This document shows positions 42,724-51,233 of a stretch of DNA of 64,000 nt, piece after piece; within the stretch, counting starts at the first letter, position 1; each line of letters starts with the position of its first letter. The notes under the pieces were generated by a model. That model saw only the letters and a list, made by a program, of their open reading frames with translations, was not told the origin of the DNA and made no database searches. The DNA is from Streptomyces sp. NBC_00654 (GTDB lineage: Bacteria; Actinomycetota; Actinomycetes; Streptomycetales; Streptomycetaceae). The stretch lies in contig NZ_JAPEOB010000003.1 of the NCBI RefSeq assembly GCF_026341775.1, positions 1,220,490 to 1,284,489 on the forward strand, given 5' to 3'. Position numbers and translations under genes: made by a program.

Positions 42724-43898
42724 ACGTCCGCCCGGACATCTTCCTTCCCTGGAACAAGCCGTCCATCGGAGACGAAGAGATCACCGAGGTCACGGACGTC
42801 CTGCGGTCGGGGTGGCTGACCCACGGCCCCAGGGCCGTTCAGTTCGAGTACGAGGTGCGCGAGGCTCTGGGGCAGGAAGACAGCTTCGCGGTGTCGTCCT
42901 GCACCGCTGCTCTGCACCTCGGCCTCCTCGCAGCCGAGGTCGGCATCGGGGACCAGGTGATCACCCCCAGCTTGACCTTCTGCGCCGCGCCCAACGCGAT
43001 CGTGCAGACAGGCGCCGATCCTGTCTTTGTCGACGTCGATCCCGACACGTACAACATCGACCTGACCGCGGCTGAAGCCGCGATCACCAAGGACACGAAG
43101 GCCATCGTGGTGATGCACTACGGAGGCCATCCCTGTGACCTGGTCGGCTTCCGAAAACTGGCCGACGACCACGGCCTGATCCTCATCGAGGACGCGGCCC
43201 ACGCACTCCAGGCAAGCCGGGCCGGCCGCCGTGCCGGGAGCGTCGGGGACCTCACGACCCTGTCGTTCTACGCCAACAAGGTCATCACCAGCGGGGAGGG
43301 CGGCATGCTCCTGGGACGCGCCTCTCTGGTCCAGCGGGCCCGGCTCCTGGGACGGCACGGTATCGACTCGTCGGTGTGGCAACGGCACGGTCGACGGAAC
43401 ACCGCCGACTACGAGGTCACTGTTCCGGGATTGAAGGCCGTCATGCCGGATATCACCGCAGCGGTCGGGCTCCAGCAGTTCAGGAAACTGAGCGCCTTCA
43501 CGGCCCGCCGCAGGGAGATCGCCGAGCTGTACACCAACGAGCTTGCAGGGCTGCCTGGCCTGGTGTTGCCGACCGTCCTTGACGGGGTCGAGCACGGGTG
43601 GTTCCTGTACCCGGTGCTGATCGACCCGGCAGCCTGTGGTGTGACCCGAGACATGGTGTCCGAGGTACTGCGGAGCGACCACCTGATCGGCACGAGTTGC
43701 CACTTCAAGCCGGTGCACACCCTTGCGGCGTACCAACGCCGGGAGTGCCGCAATCTCCTGGGCGGCGCTCGGATCGGGGACTTTCTCGACGTCACCAACC
43801 GGGTGGCAAGGCAGCAGCTGTCGTTGCCGTGCTACCCGGCGATGGCCAACGACGACGTCATGCGGGTCGTGCGTGCGCTGCATGCGGTGCTGAGCTGA
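42720..43898 (+). CDS. DegT/DnrJ/EryC1/StrS-family aminotransferase
   Basis: PLP-dependent sugar aminotransferase of 392 residues. It has the N-terminal LPWNKPSIGDEEITEV, GSGWLTHGP-like segment (RSGWLTHGPRAVQFE), ILIEDAAHALQA and the internal-aldimine lysine in LSFYANKVITSGEGGM. It would convert a keto-sugar to an amino-sugar. ATG overlaps the preceding stop by four bases. It ends 24 bases from the convergent glycosyltransferase gene. Confidence 0.95.
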   Translation: MNVRPDIFLPWNKPSIGDEEITEVTDVLRSGWLTHGPRAVQFEYEVREALGQEDSFAVSSCTAALHLGLLAAEVGIGDQVITPSLTFCAAPNAIVQTGADPVFVDVDPDTYNIDLTAAEAAITKDTKAIVVMHYGGHPCDLVGFRKLADDHGLILIEDAAHALQASRAGRRAGSVGDLTTLSFYANKVITSGEGGMLLGRASLVQRARLLGRHGIDSSVWQRHGRRNTADYEVTVPGLKAVMPDITAAVGLQQFRKLSAFTARRREIAELYTNELAGLPGLVLPTVLDGVEHGWFLYPVLIDPAACGVTRDMVSEVLRSDHLIGTSCHFKPVHTLAAYQRRECRNLLGGARIGDFLDVTNRVARQQLSLPCYPAMANDDVMRVVRALHAVLS

Positions 43899-43921
43899 CG
43901 GGGGTCTGGGCGTCCACCTGG

Positions 43922-44818
43922 TCAGACGAGGGGTGGGCGCCCCAGCCGTGTCATGTGCCAGACCGTCCGCCAGCGCATCGGCTTCCGGGGCGGGCACGGT
44001 GTCCGTACCCCTTCGAAGAAACCGCTCCACCATGCGCGAAGCCCGGAGAGCGGAGGACGCCGCATCATGGTGAGCAGTGCCCAGACCCCCAGGTAGAGCG
44101 GGACCAGGAGAGCCGGGAGGTGGCGGCGGGCCAGCCATACCCGGTTGCGCGCCACGTTCCGGTAGTAGGCCGCGTGCCGTGCTGGGGATGTCCGGGGGTG
44201 CCTGAGCACCATGTCGGCCCGGTACTCGATGTCCCACCCGGCGTCCATCGCACGCCAGGCGAAATCCGTCTCCTCGTGCGCGTAGAAGAACGGGGCGGGG
44301 AAGTCGCCCACCTCGTCGATCACACTCATGCGAATGGCGTGGCCACCACCGAGGAAGGTCGTCACCTTCGACGAGCGCATGGGGTCCGAAGCGCGCAGGC
44401 GGGGCACGTGGCGGCGTTGCGTCAGCCCTTCCTCGTCCTCGATACGGAACCCGGCCACACCGAGCCGGGGCGACGCGATGAACGCTTCGCGGATCAGTTG
44501 CATCGTGTCCTGACGCGGCAGAAGACCGTCGTCGTCCAGAACCACCACCACATCGATGTCGCCGCGGTCCCGCAGCCGCTGCACACCCACGTTCCGGCCC
44601 CCAGGAATACCCAGGTTCTCCGCGAGCTCTACCGCATCCACCCAGTCCGGCATCAGCGGCAAGGGAGCGCCCTGCCCGATCACGACCGTGGGCACGGGAC
44701 CCCCGTCCTGCTTCTCTACCGATTCCAAGAGGGCCGCCACTTCAGCAGGGCGATCTCCCATCGTGAGGATCACAGCGCCGAGCATGGGTGTAGGGGAAAC
44801 GGGGGGCGTCTTGGGCAT
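43922..44818 (-). CDS. Family 2 glycosyltransferase
   Basis: A 298-residue GT-A fold transferase: LGAVILTMGDRPAEVAALL, the metal-binding DDD motif in VVVLDDDGLLP, and FFYAHEETDFAWRA. A hydrophobic segment near residues 230-250 (ALLVPLYLGVWALLTMM) suggests membrane association. It is convergent with the aminotransferase and probably transfers the sugar made by the neighbouring genes; acceptor unknown. Confidence 0.9.
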   Translation of the reverse strand: MPKTPPVSPTPMLGAVILTMGDRPAEVAALLESVEKQDGGPVPTVVIGQGAPLPLMPDWVDAVELAENLGIPGGRNVGVQRLRDRGDIDVVVVLDDDGLLPRQDTMQLIREAFIASPRLGVAGFRIEDEEGLTQRRHVPRLRASDPMRSSKVTTFLGGGHAIRMSVIDEVGDFPAPFFYAHEETDFAWRAMDAGWDIEYRADMVLRHPRTSPARHAAYYRNVARNRVWLARRHLPALLVPLYLGVWALLTMMRRPPLSGLRAWWSGFFEGVRTPCPPRKPMRWRTVWHMTRLGRPPLV

Positions 44819-45009
44819 GATGCTGAGCCTAACGGTGCCGTGGGCCGGGTCGTGGCCTGATCATCTCGGCGAGGCGACTGCTCTGGCATGCACAGCAGTT
44901 GTCGGCGTCGACCCGCAGCCTGCGGCGAATGTTGTTCGCGCACACGAGAGTAGGAGGCTCACCTCTTCAGCTCCAGTGGTCGTCGCAACACACCGGTCCA
45001 AGGAGTGCG
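44819..45009. other. Divergent promoter region
   Basis: 191 bases between the leftward glycosyltransferase and a rightward small gene. It contains no supported ORF. AAGGAG (45000-45005) is the ribosome site of the gene to the right. Confidence 0.5.
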
Positions 45010-45295
45010 ATGGCGTTCGAGATCCGCAGGAGCAGGATCCCGGGCGACGGGAGGCAGAACCGAGATCGAGCTGTACCAGACCACAGACCATTACTTCTAT
45101 CTGGCGAATGGCGGGAACGCCGTCAACTTCCTGCACGGCGCCAGCGTTGGACCGTTCATCTTCCTGATCCAGGCAGAAATCCTCGCCGCGATCAGGATGC
45201 TCACCCGCAGTGACCTCGACCCCGGTATGCACGAGGTCAGCGCGGCCGACCGAGCCGCCGTCGCGGCGACCTGGCTCTCCTACTTCAACAGGTGA
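45010..45295 (+). pseudogene. Small conserved-type protein, apparent frameshift after codon 14
   Basis: ATG 45010 has a strong AAGGAG 4 bases upstream and reads MAFEIRRSRIPGDG, but that frame then leads into unlike sequence (RQNRDRAVPDH). The neighbouring frame reads GRTEIELYQTTDHYFYLANG and continues to a stop at 45293-45295. Skipping one base near 45052 (GACGGGAGGC) joins the two parts into one 94-residue protein. The alternative GTG at 45005 overlaps the ribosome site. It is most likely a frameshift mutation or sequencing error. The last codon overlaps the next GTG, so it was coupled to the Nudix gene. Confidence 0.6.
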
Positions 45296-45843
45296 TCGAC
45301 TTGCCCGTCACTGAAACCCACCTCCGCACCACGCTGACCGCCTACCTCGACGAACACCCCGAGGAGAAGCCCGGTCTCGCACCCGTCCTGGACCTCCTGG
45401 ACTCCGGCGCAGACCTCACCGTCCGCAACGAGTTCCGCGGCCATGCGACCGTCGGCGCGATCCTCTCCGGACCGGACGGGCGCATCCTTCACGTCCACCA
45501 CCTCGCCCTGGACAAGTGGCTCCTGCCCGGCGGCCATCTGGAGAGCGCGGACGAAACGCTGCTGGAAGCGGCCCTGCGGGAGCTCACCGAGGAGACAGGG
45601 ATTCCGGCCGACGCCGTCACCACAGTGAGTCACCTGCCCGTCCACATCGACGTCCACCCCATCCCCGCCAACGACGCCAAGGGGGAACCCGACCACCAAC
45701 ACATCGACTTCCGCTTCCTCTTCCGCACCACGGCCGACATCGGTCAGCTCCAGACCGAAGAGGTGACCGGCGCCGCATGGCGCGACCCCGACACCATCGG
45801 CGACCTGACCCTCCGGCAGCGTGTCGCCCACGCCCTGCGCTGA
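45292..45843 (+). CDS. Nudix hydrolase
   Basis: A 183-residue Nudix hydrolase with an intact catalytic box (PGGHLE, then EAALRELTEETGI), including all REUxEE residues, and a HATVGAIL strand before it. Such enzymes cleave nucleoside diphosphates linked to another group. GTG 45292 overlaps the preceding stop. It is the last rightward gene of the insert; it may detoxify or remodel a nucleotide-linked intermediate. Confidence 0.93.
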   Translation: MIDLPVTETHLRTTLTAYLDEHPEEKPGLAPVLDLLDSGADLTVRNEFRGHATVGAILSGPDGRILHVHHLALDKWLLPGGHLESADETLLEAALRELTEETGIPADAVTTVSHLPVHIDVHPIPANDAKGEPDHQHIDFRFLFRTTADIGQLQTEEVTGAAWRDPDTIGDLTLRQRVAHALR

Positions 45844-45886
45844 CATCCGATCCGGCAGACGTCCGGTGACTCCCAACCCGGCGCCG

Positions 45887-46306
45887 TCACTGCCCCGGAA
45901 GCTGAACCCACGGAGCGAACCGCTGGTCGGGGGCCGCATCCTCTCGCCAGTACCTGAGGACCGTCTCCTGCACGATGTCGAGCCGCTCCGCGGCGACAAG
46001 GCATGAGGCGGGCTCCCACCCGCCGGCGTCCGCTTCGAAGACGACCAGCACAGGCGGCCTTCCGCCGAGCTGCTGCGTGACCCTCAGCAGCTCCTCGGGC
46101 GTGGGTGCGCGAAAGACGGGATCCTGAAAGGCCGCCGGACAGCGGACCAAGAGCGGGGCGGTGAAGACCAGTTCCAGCCCGTGGTGATAGCTGAGGTCGA
46201 AATCGGCGGCAAGCCGGAACTGATCACGGCCCCACGCGAGGACGTCCCAGTCCCACCAGGACCCTTCAGGGAGTTCGAGCGCGGCATGCGGTTGTTCGAC
46301 GGCCAC
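45887..46306 (-). CDS. Hypothetical protein
   Basis: A 139-residue protein with no recognised domain. Features include an aromatic N-terminal stretch (GSWWDWDVLAWGRDQF) and a conserved-looking LPEGSWWDWD segment. GTG 46306 follows GAGGG by about 7 bases. It lies 24 bases after cobM on the same strand, so it could be read through from cobL-cobM. Confidence 0.65.
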   Translation of the reverse strand: MAVEQPHAALELPEGSWWDWDVLAWGRDQFRLAADFDLSYHHGLELVFTAPLLVRCPAAFQDPVFRAPTPEELLRVTQQLGGRPPVLVVFEADAGGWEPASCLVAAERLDIVQETVLRYWREDAAPDQRFAPWVQLPGQ

Positions 46307-46330
46307 CTTCGGACCCTCAATCTGTTCGCT

Positions 46331-47080
46331 TCAGCACACGTGGCGGTCGCGCTCCGGTGAGTACAGGTGGCTGTCGCGGAACTGCTCCGCCCCCAGCGTG
46401 CGGCCCACCATGATCACCGCTGTCCGGACGACTCCGGCCGCCTTCACCTGCTCCGCGATGGAGTCCAGCGAGCCCCGCAGGATGATCTCGTCCGGCCGGG
46501 ACGCCATGGCCACCACGGCGACCGGGCAGTCCGCGCCGTAGTGCGGGAGCAGTTCCGCCACCACCCGGTCGACGTACGCGGCGGCCAGGTGCAGCACGAT
46601 CAGCGCGCCGCTGCGGCCCAGGGTCGCCAGGTCCTCGCCCTCGGGCATCGCGGTCGCTCGCTGGGCGATCCGGGTGAGGATCACGGTCTGACCGACGGTC
46701 GGCACGGTCAGCTCGCGCTTCAGCGCGGCGGCCGCGGCGGCGAACGCGGGCACCCCGGGCACCACCTCGTACGGCACCTCCGCCACGTCCAGCCGCCGCA
46801 TCTGCTCGTTGACCGCGCTGAAGACCGACGGGTCGCCCGAGTGCAGCCGCGCCACGTCGTGGCCGTCGGCGTGGGCCCGTACCAGCTCCGCCGTGATCTG
46901 CTCGATGTCGAGGTTCGCCGTGTCGACCAGCCGCGCGTCCGCCGGGCACTCGGCCAGCAACTCGACCGGGACCAGGCTGCCCGCGTACAGACAGACCGGG
47001 CTGGCGGCGAGGATACGGGCACCGCGCACCGTGATCAGGTCGGCCGCACCCGGTCCGGCGCCGATGAAGTACACGGTCAT
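46331..47080 (-). CDS. cobM: Precorrin-4 C11-methyltransferase
   Basis: SAM-dependent methyltransferase of 249 residues acting at C11. It begins with the tetrapyrrole-methylase motif YFIGAGPGAADLITVRGA and has LHSGDPSVFSAVNEQ and PEGEDLATLGRSGALIVLHL. The ATG at 47080 overlaps the cobL stop by four bases (ATGA). It is separated from cbiD and the rest of the cob genes by an 11 kb unrelated segment. Confidence 0.96.
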   Translation of the reverse strand: MTVYFIGAGPGAADLITVRGARILAASPVCLYAGSLVPVELLAECPADARLVDTANLDIEQITAELVRAHADGHDVARLHSGDPSVFSAVNEQMRRLDVAEVPYEVVPGVPAFAAAAAALKRELTVPTVGQTVILTRIAQRATAMPEGEDLATLGRSGALIVLHLAAAYVDRVVAELLPHYGADCPVAVVAMASRPDEIILRGSLDSIAEQVKAAGVVRTAVIMVGRTLGAEQFRDSHLYSPERDRHVC

Positions 47081-48351
47081 GGAGTGTCTCCTGTTGTGTC
47101 TGCTGGGGCTGGAGCTGGAGCTGAGGGTTTGCGGCACGACCACTGCGTTACGGGCATGGCCTGGCGCCAGCCGGTGAAGCCGCCGACCGGTACCGCGTGG
47201 GCCACCGCGAGGCGCACCAGCTCGCCGCCGTACGCCCGGTACCGCTCGGCGAGCAGCGCCTCGGACTCCAGGGTGACCGTGTTGGCGACCAGCCGGCCCC
47301 CCGGCGGCAGCGCGTCCCAGCAGGCGTCCAGCAGACCGGGGGCGGTCAGCCCGCCGCCGATGAACACCGCGTCCGGCACGGGCAGTCCGGCCAGCGCCGC
47401 CGGGGCCGGGCCGGTGACCACGCGCAGGGCGGGGACCCCGAGCCGGTCCGCGTTGCGGGCGATGCGCGCGGCCCGCACCGGGTCCCGCTCCACGGTGACC
47501 GCCCGGCACGACGGGTGGGCCCGCATCCACTCGACGGCGATCGAACCGGAGCCGCCGCCGATGTCCCAGAGGAGTTCGCCGGGCGCGGGCGCCAGGGTGC
47601 CGAGCGTGGCGGCCCGGATGTGTCGCTTGGTGAGCTGGCCGTCGTGCTCGTACGCCTCGTCGGGCAGCCCGGGTACGGCGCCGAGCCGCAGCGTGTCCGG
47701 GGCGCTCCGGCACTCGACGGCGATGACGTTCAGCGGGTCGCCGGGCAGGTGCGCCCAGGTGTCCGCCGTGCCCTCGACATGGGCCTCTTCCTCGGCGCCG
47801 AGCTGTTCCAGCACCCGCAGCCGGCTCGGGCCGAAGCCGTGCTCGCGCAGCAGGGCGGCGACGGCGGCGGGCGTGGCCGCGTCGGCGCTCAGGACCAGGA
47901 GGCGGCGACCCTCGTACAGCGAGGCGGCCAGCCGGGCGGCGGGGCGGCCCACCAGGGTGACGACCTCGGTGTCCTCCACCGGCCAGCCGAGGCGCGCGCA
48001 GGCGTACGACACCGAGGACGGGTGCGGCAGGACGTGCAGCGCCCCGGCGCCCAGTTCCTCGGTGAGCGCCCGGCCGATCCCGTAGAACATCGGGTCCCCG
48101 CTGGCCAGCACGGCGACGGTGTCGGCCCGGTGTTCGGCGAGGAGGTGCGGGACGGCGGGACGCAGCGGGGACGGCCAGGGCACGCGCCGCCCGGCGCACG
48201 ATGCGGGGAGCAGCGCGAGCTGGCGCTCGCCGCCGATCAGTACGCCGGCGCCCTGGAGCGCGGTGCGCGCCGGAGCGGACAGGCCCGCCCAGCCGTCGGC
48301 GCCGATCCCCACGACGGACACGGGGTGCGCGGGCTTGGGGGCAGGAGACAC
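47077..48351 (-). CDS. cobL: Precorrin-6Y C5,15-methyltransferase (decarboxylating)
   Basis: Bifunctional enzyme of 424 residues. Residues about 10-215 form a CbiE-like methylase (VSVVGIGADGWAGLS, LASGDPMFYGIGRAL). Residues about 230-400 form a CbiT-like methyltransferase/decarboxylase (LLWDIGGGSGSIAVEWMRAH, GGRLVANTVTLESEA). ATG 48351; its stop is coupled to cobM. A long purine-rich tract precedes it, and no B12 riboswitch is visible. Confidence 0.96.
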   Translation of the reverse strand: MSPAPKPAHPVSVVGIGADGWAGLSAPARTALQGAGVLIGGERQLALLPASCAGRRVPWPSPLRPAVPHLLAEHRADTVAVLASGDPMFYGIGRALTEELGAGALHVLPHPSSVSYACARLGWPVEDTEVVTLVGRPAARLAASLYEGRRLLVLSADAATPAAVAALLREHGFGPSRLRVLEQLGAEEEAHVEGTADTWAHLPGDPLNVIAVECRSAPDTLRLGAVPGLPDEAYEHDGQLTKRHIRAATLGTLAPAPGELLWDIGGGSGSIAVEWMRAHPSCRAVTVERDPVRAARIARNADRLGVPALRVVTGPAPAALAGLPVPDAVFIGGGLTAPGLLDACWDALPPGGRLVANTVTLESEALLAERYRAYGGELVRLAVAHAVPVGGFTGWRQAMPVTQWSCRKPSAPAPAPADTTGDTP

Positions 48352-48497
48352 GGCCGGGACCTCGGTGTTCGGGCGGGGAGGGAAGGTGGAGGGGAGCGGG
48401 AGGGGAGCTGGAGGGGGAGGAAGGAGACAGGCGGGGGCGGTCGGGGGCGCTCGGGGGCGGGAGACGCAGCCGAAACTCTACTTAACGGGCCCGTCCC
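48352..48497. promoter_or_regulatory. Purine-rich promoter region of cobL-cobM
   Basis: A G/A-rich tract of about 75 bases (48372-48446, GGGAGGGAAGGTGGAGGGG and variants) lies in the 146-base gap upstream of cobL, downstream of the TetR gene. It could form unusual structure. No cobalamin box is present. Confidence 0.5.
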
Positions 48498-49250
48498 TCA
48501 GATGTGCAGCCCCTCCGCGAGCAGCCCCAGATGGTGGTCGTACAGCGCCGCGAGATCCGCCGTCCCGTCGCCCTCGGCCCAGTGCCGTACGACGGCAGTG
48601 AACACCGCGACGACCGCCGCGGCGGCGCAGTGGGCCTCCAGGTCGCCCGGCGGGCGCCCGGTGCGCTCGGCGATCAGTTCCGCGACGACGTCCTGGCCGT
48701 GCTGCTGCTCGTCCAGCCTGCGGGCCCGGACGGCGGGGTCGCAGAGACCCAGCCGGGTCCGGAACAGCAGCTCCTCCCGGTCGGCGGCCGACAGTTCCCC
48801 CAGGGACTCGGTCAGCGCGTGGCGTACGGCGTCCACGACCGGCTCGCCGGTGGCCGCACGGGCCCGGAGCGCACGGGCCAGGGCGAGAACCTGACCGTGG
48901 TCGTGGTCCTGCCCCTGGTCGTCGGCCAGGACGATGTCCTCCTTGGCCGGGAAGTAGCGGAAGAGCGTGCTCGGGGAGACCTCGGCCGCGCAGGCGATCT
49001 GGTCCACGGTGGTCGCCTCGTACCCCTGCTCCGCGAACAGGCGGTAGGCCTCACGCCGGATGCTCCGCCGGGTCCGCAGCTTCTTCCGTTCGCGCAGCCC
49101 CATGGGCAGGCCGGACGGTCCGGGCGGTCCGGACAGGCCGGACGGTCCGGGCGGTCCGGGCAGGCCGGGCGGTCCAGGTGGTCCGGGCGGTCCGGACAAC
49201 GCGTCCGCGGCTGCGGGCACGGTCGAAGTCGGGGGCTCCTTGACGCTCAT
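48498..49250 (-). CDS. TetR-family regulator with collagen-like N-terminal insertion
   Basis: A 250-residue regulator. After about 18 residues it has a Gly-x-y run (GPPGPPGPPGLPGPPGPSG, residues about 20-48), then the DNA-binding helix-turn-helix (RSIRREAYRLFAEQGYEATT, VDQIACAAEVSPSTLFRYF) and a ligand-binding domain. ATG 49250 is chosen; GGAGAA lies about 9 bases upstream. It is divergent from the DGPF/ECF genes, 170 bases away, and may control them. Confidence 0.9.
   Translation of the reverse strand: MSVKEPPTSTVPAAADALSGPPGPPGPPGLPGPPGPSGLSGPPGPSGLPMGLRERKKLRTRRSIRREAYRLFAEQGYEATTVDQIACAAEVSPSTLFRYFPAKEDIVLADDQGQDHDHGQVLALARALRARAATGEPVVDAVRHALTESLGELSAADREELLFRTRLGLCDPAVRARRLDEQQHGQDVVAELIAERTGRPPGDLEAHCAAAAVVAVFTAVVRHWAEGDGTADLAALYDHHLGLLAEGLHI
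49105..49200. repeat. 9 bp-period repeat coding the Gly-x-y run
   Basis: About ten units of GGTCCGGGC and variants, in frame, encode the collagen-like region at the N-terminus of the TetR protein. Confidence 0.88.
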
Positions 49251-49420
49251 ACGGGCAATTCTCCGGCAACAGGCGTCCCGGCGGCACCACCCCGTACGGG
49301 GCAGGCCGAGTGATTCCGGAGAAGTTCCGCGCGTGGTGTCGAGAAACCGTCCCCGGCTCCGACGTCCCCTGTGAAAGCCGCCCGACCCCCGGGCGGACAC
49401 AGGAACCGAGGAGCGGACTC

Positions 49421-49825
49421 ATGAAGTATCTGGTGATGGTCCAGGGCACCCAGGCCGACTACGACACGATGTCCGGCAAGGGATCCGAGCACAGCGTGAC
49501 CTGGAGCGAGGAGGACATGCAGAAGATGTTCGCCTTCATGGAGAGCGTCAACAACGACCTCGCCGAGTCCGGTGAGCTCGTGGACGCCAACGGTCTCACC
49601 GAACCCGCGCAGACCCGTTTCGTGAGCGCGGGCAAGGACGGCCGGCCGGTGATCTCGGACGGGCCGTACGGGGAGACCAAGGAACTGCTCGCCGGGTACT
49701 GGGTGCTCGACTGCGAGAGCCTGGAGCGGGTCACCGAGATCGCGGCGCGCATCGCGCTCTGCCCGCAGCCCGCGGGCGCGCCCGAGTATCCGGTGGTCAT
49801 CCGCCCCATCCAGGGCGAGTGCTGA
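49421..49825 (+). CDS. DGPF/YCII-domain protein
   Basis: A 134-residue member of the YCII-related/DGPF family, with ISDGPYGETKELLAGYW and the N-terminal MKYLVMVQG. Members of this family accompany ECF42 sigma-factor genes and probably have a small-molecule or redox function. The ATG at 49421 follows GAGGAG. It lies 25 bases before the sigma-factor gene and is almost certainly co-transcribed. Confidence 0.93.
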   Translation: MKYLVMVQGTQADYDTMSGKGSEHSVTWSEEDMQKMFAFMESVNNDLAESGELVDANGLTEPAQTRFVSAGKDGRPVISDGPYGETKELLAGYWVLDCESLERVTEIAARIALCPQPAGAPEYPVVIRPIQGEC

Positions 49826-49850
49826 GTACGCCGAAGGCCGGAGGCCGCAT

Positions 49851-51116
49851 GTGAGCCATGAGGAGGACCGGATCGACGACCGGATCGAGAGCCGGATCGA
49901 GGACCTGTTGCGCCTGCACGCGCCGCAGGTCCTCGGCGCGCTCGTACGGCGGTACGGACACTTCGACGCGGCAGAGGACGCGGTGCAGGAGGCCCTTCTC
50001 GCGGCGGCGCGACAATGGCCGGAAGAGGGCGTGCCGGACAATCCGCGCGGCTGGCTCATCAGGATCGCGTCCCGGCGGCTGACCGACCGGCTGCGCGCCG
50101 ACTCGGCCCGGCGCAGGCGCGAGGAGACGGCGGCGGCGCTCACCCCGAGGGACGCCTTCACCGCGCCGCCGCCCGGGGAGAGCCGTGCCCCCTCCGAGGA
50201 CGACACCCTCACCCTGCTCTTCCTGTGCTGCCACCCGGCGCTCTCCCCCGCCGCCCAGATCGCGCTCACCCTGCGTGCGGTCGGCGGCCTGACCACCGCC
50301 GAGATCGCCCGCGCGCACCTGGTGCCCGAGGCGACCATGGCCCAGCGGATCAGCCGGGCCAAGCACAAGGTGCACGGGACCCCGTTCCGGCAGCCGGGTC
50401 CCGAGGACCGTGACACGCGGCTGGCCGCCGTGCTCCAGGTGCTCTACCTGATCTTCAACGAGGGCTACACCGCCTCCTCCGGCCCCGCCCTGCACCGTGC
50501 GGATCTCGCCCACGAGGCCGTCCGGCTGACCCGGTCGGTACGACGCCTCCTGCCCAGGGAGGGCCGGGTGACGGGACTGCTGGCGCTCATGCTCCTCACC
50601 GAGGCCCGCAGCCCGGCGCGCACCGGCCCGGACGGTGAGCTGATCCCGCTCGACGAACAGGACCGCACCCGCTGGGACCGCTCCGCGATCGAGGAGGGGT
50701 CCGCGCTCGCCGCGGAGGCGCTGTCGCAGGGGCCGGCCGGGGACTACCAGCTCCAGGCCGCCATCGCCGCCCTGCACGACGAGGCGGAGCGCGCCGACGC
50801 CACGGACTGGCCGCAGATCCTCGCCCTGTACGACATCCTCGTGCACCGCACCCGCGACCCGATGGCCGCGCTGGGACGGGCGGTCGCCGTGGCGATGGTG
50901 CGTGGCCCGCGGGCGGGTCTGGCGGAAGTCGCCCTGCTGGAGGGCCCGTTGGCCGGACACCATCGGCTCGACGCCGTACGGGCCCATCTGCTGGAGCGGG
51001 TCGGTGACCCGGCCGGGGCGCGCGCCGCCTACCGGGCGGCGGCCGACAGCACCCTCAGCGAACCCGAAGCCCGCTATCTGCGGAACCGGGCGGACGCGCT
51101 GCCCCCGTCCCCGTGA
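49851..51116 (+). CDS. ECF42-type RNA polymerase sigma factor
   Basis: A 421-residue sigma factor. Residues about 18-90 form sigma region 2 (LVRRYGHFDAAEDAVQEALL, RGWLIRIASRRLTDRL). Residues about 115-170 are region 4 (LSPAAQIALTLRAVGGLTTA, VPEATMAQRISRAKHKV). A long C-terminal helical extension (residues about 185-420) ends in TPR-like repeats, characteristic of the ECF42 group, which lacks an anti-sigma gene. The GTG start is 25 bases after the DGPF gene. The C-terminal extension is thought to regulate activity. Confidence 0.92.
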   Translation: MSHEEDRIDDRIESRIEDLLRLHAPQVLGALVRRYGHFDAAEDAVQEALLAAARQWPEEGVPDNPRGWLIRIASRRLTDRLRADSARRRREETAAALTPRDAFTAPPPGESRAPSEDDTLTLLFLCCHPALSPAAQIALTLRAVGGLTTAEIARAHLVPEATMAQRISRAKHKVHGTPFRQPGPEDRDTRLAAVLQVLYLIFNEGYTASSGPALHRADLAHEAVRLTRSVRRLLPREGRVTGLLALMLLTEARSPARTGPDGELIPLDEQDRTRWDRSAIEEGSALAAEALSQGPAGDYQLQAAIAALHDEAERADATDWPQILALYDILVHRTRDPMAALGRAVAVAMVRGPRAGLAEVALLEGPLAGHHRLDAVRAHLLERVGDPAGARAAYRAAADSTLSEPEARYLRNRADALPPSP

Positions 51117-51233
51117 ATCCGGGCGGGAACCGACGTACGGGCGACGGGAACGGAGTCTGCGTGTTCGCGTGCACTTCACGTCAAGGCCGGTGGCCCACGC
51201 CGGTGGCGGTTGCAGCGGCAGCGGCAGCGGGGT

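Noticed and set aside
45005..45295. Intact short ORF beginning with GTG 45005
   Set aside because: The GTG overlaps the AAGGAG that serves ATG 45010, and its first codons (RWRSRSAGAG) look like a shifted frame of MAFEIRRS.
48352..48497. Cobalamin riboswitch before cobL
   Set aside because: No GCCACTG-type B12 box or related core is visible; the tract is purine-rich only.
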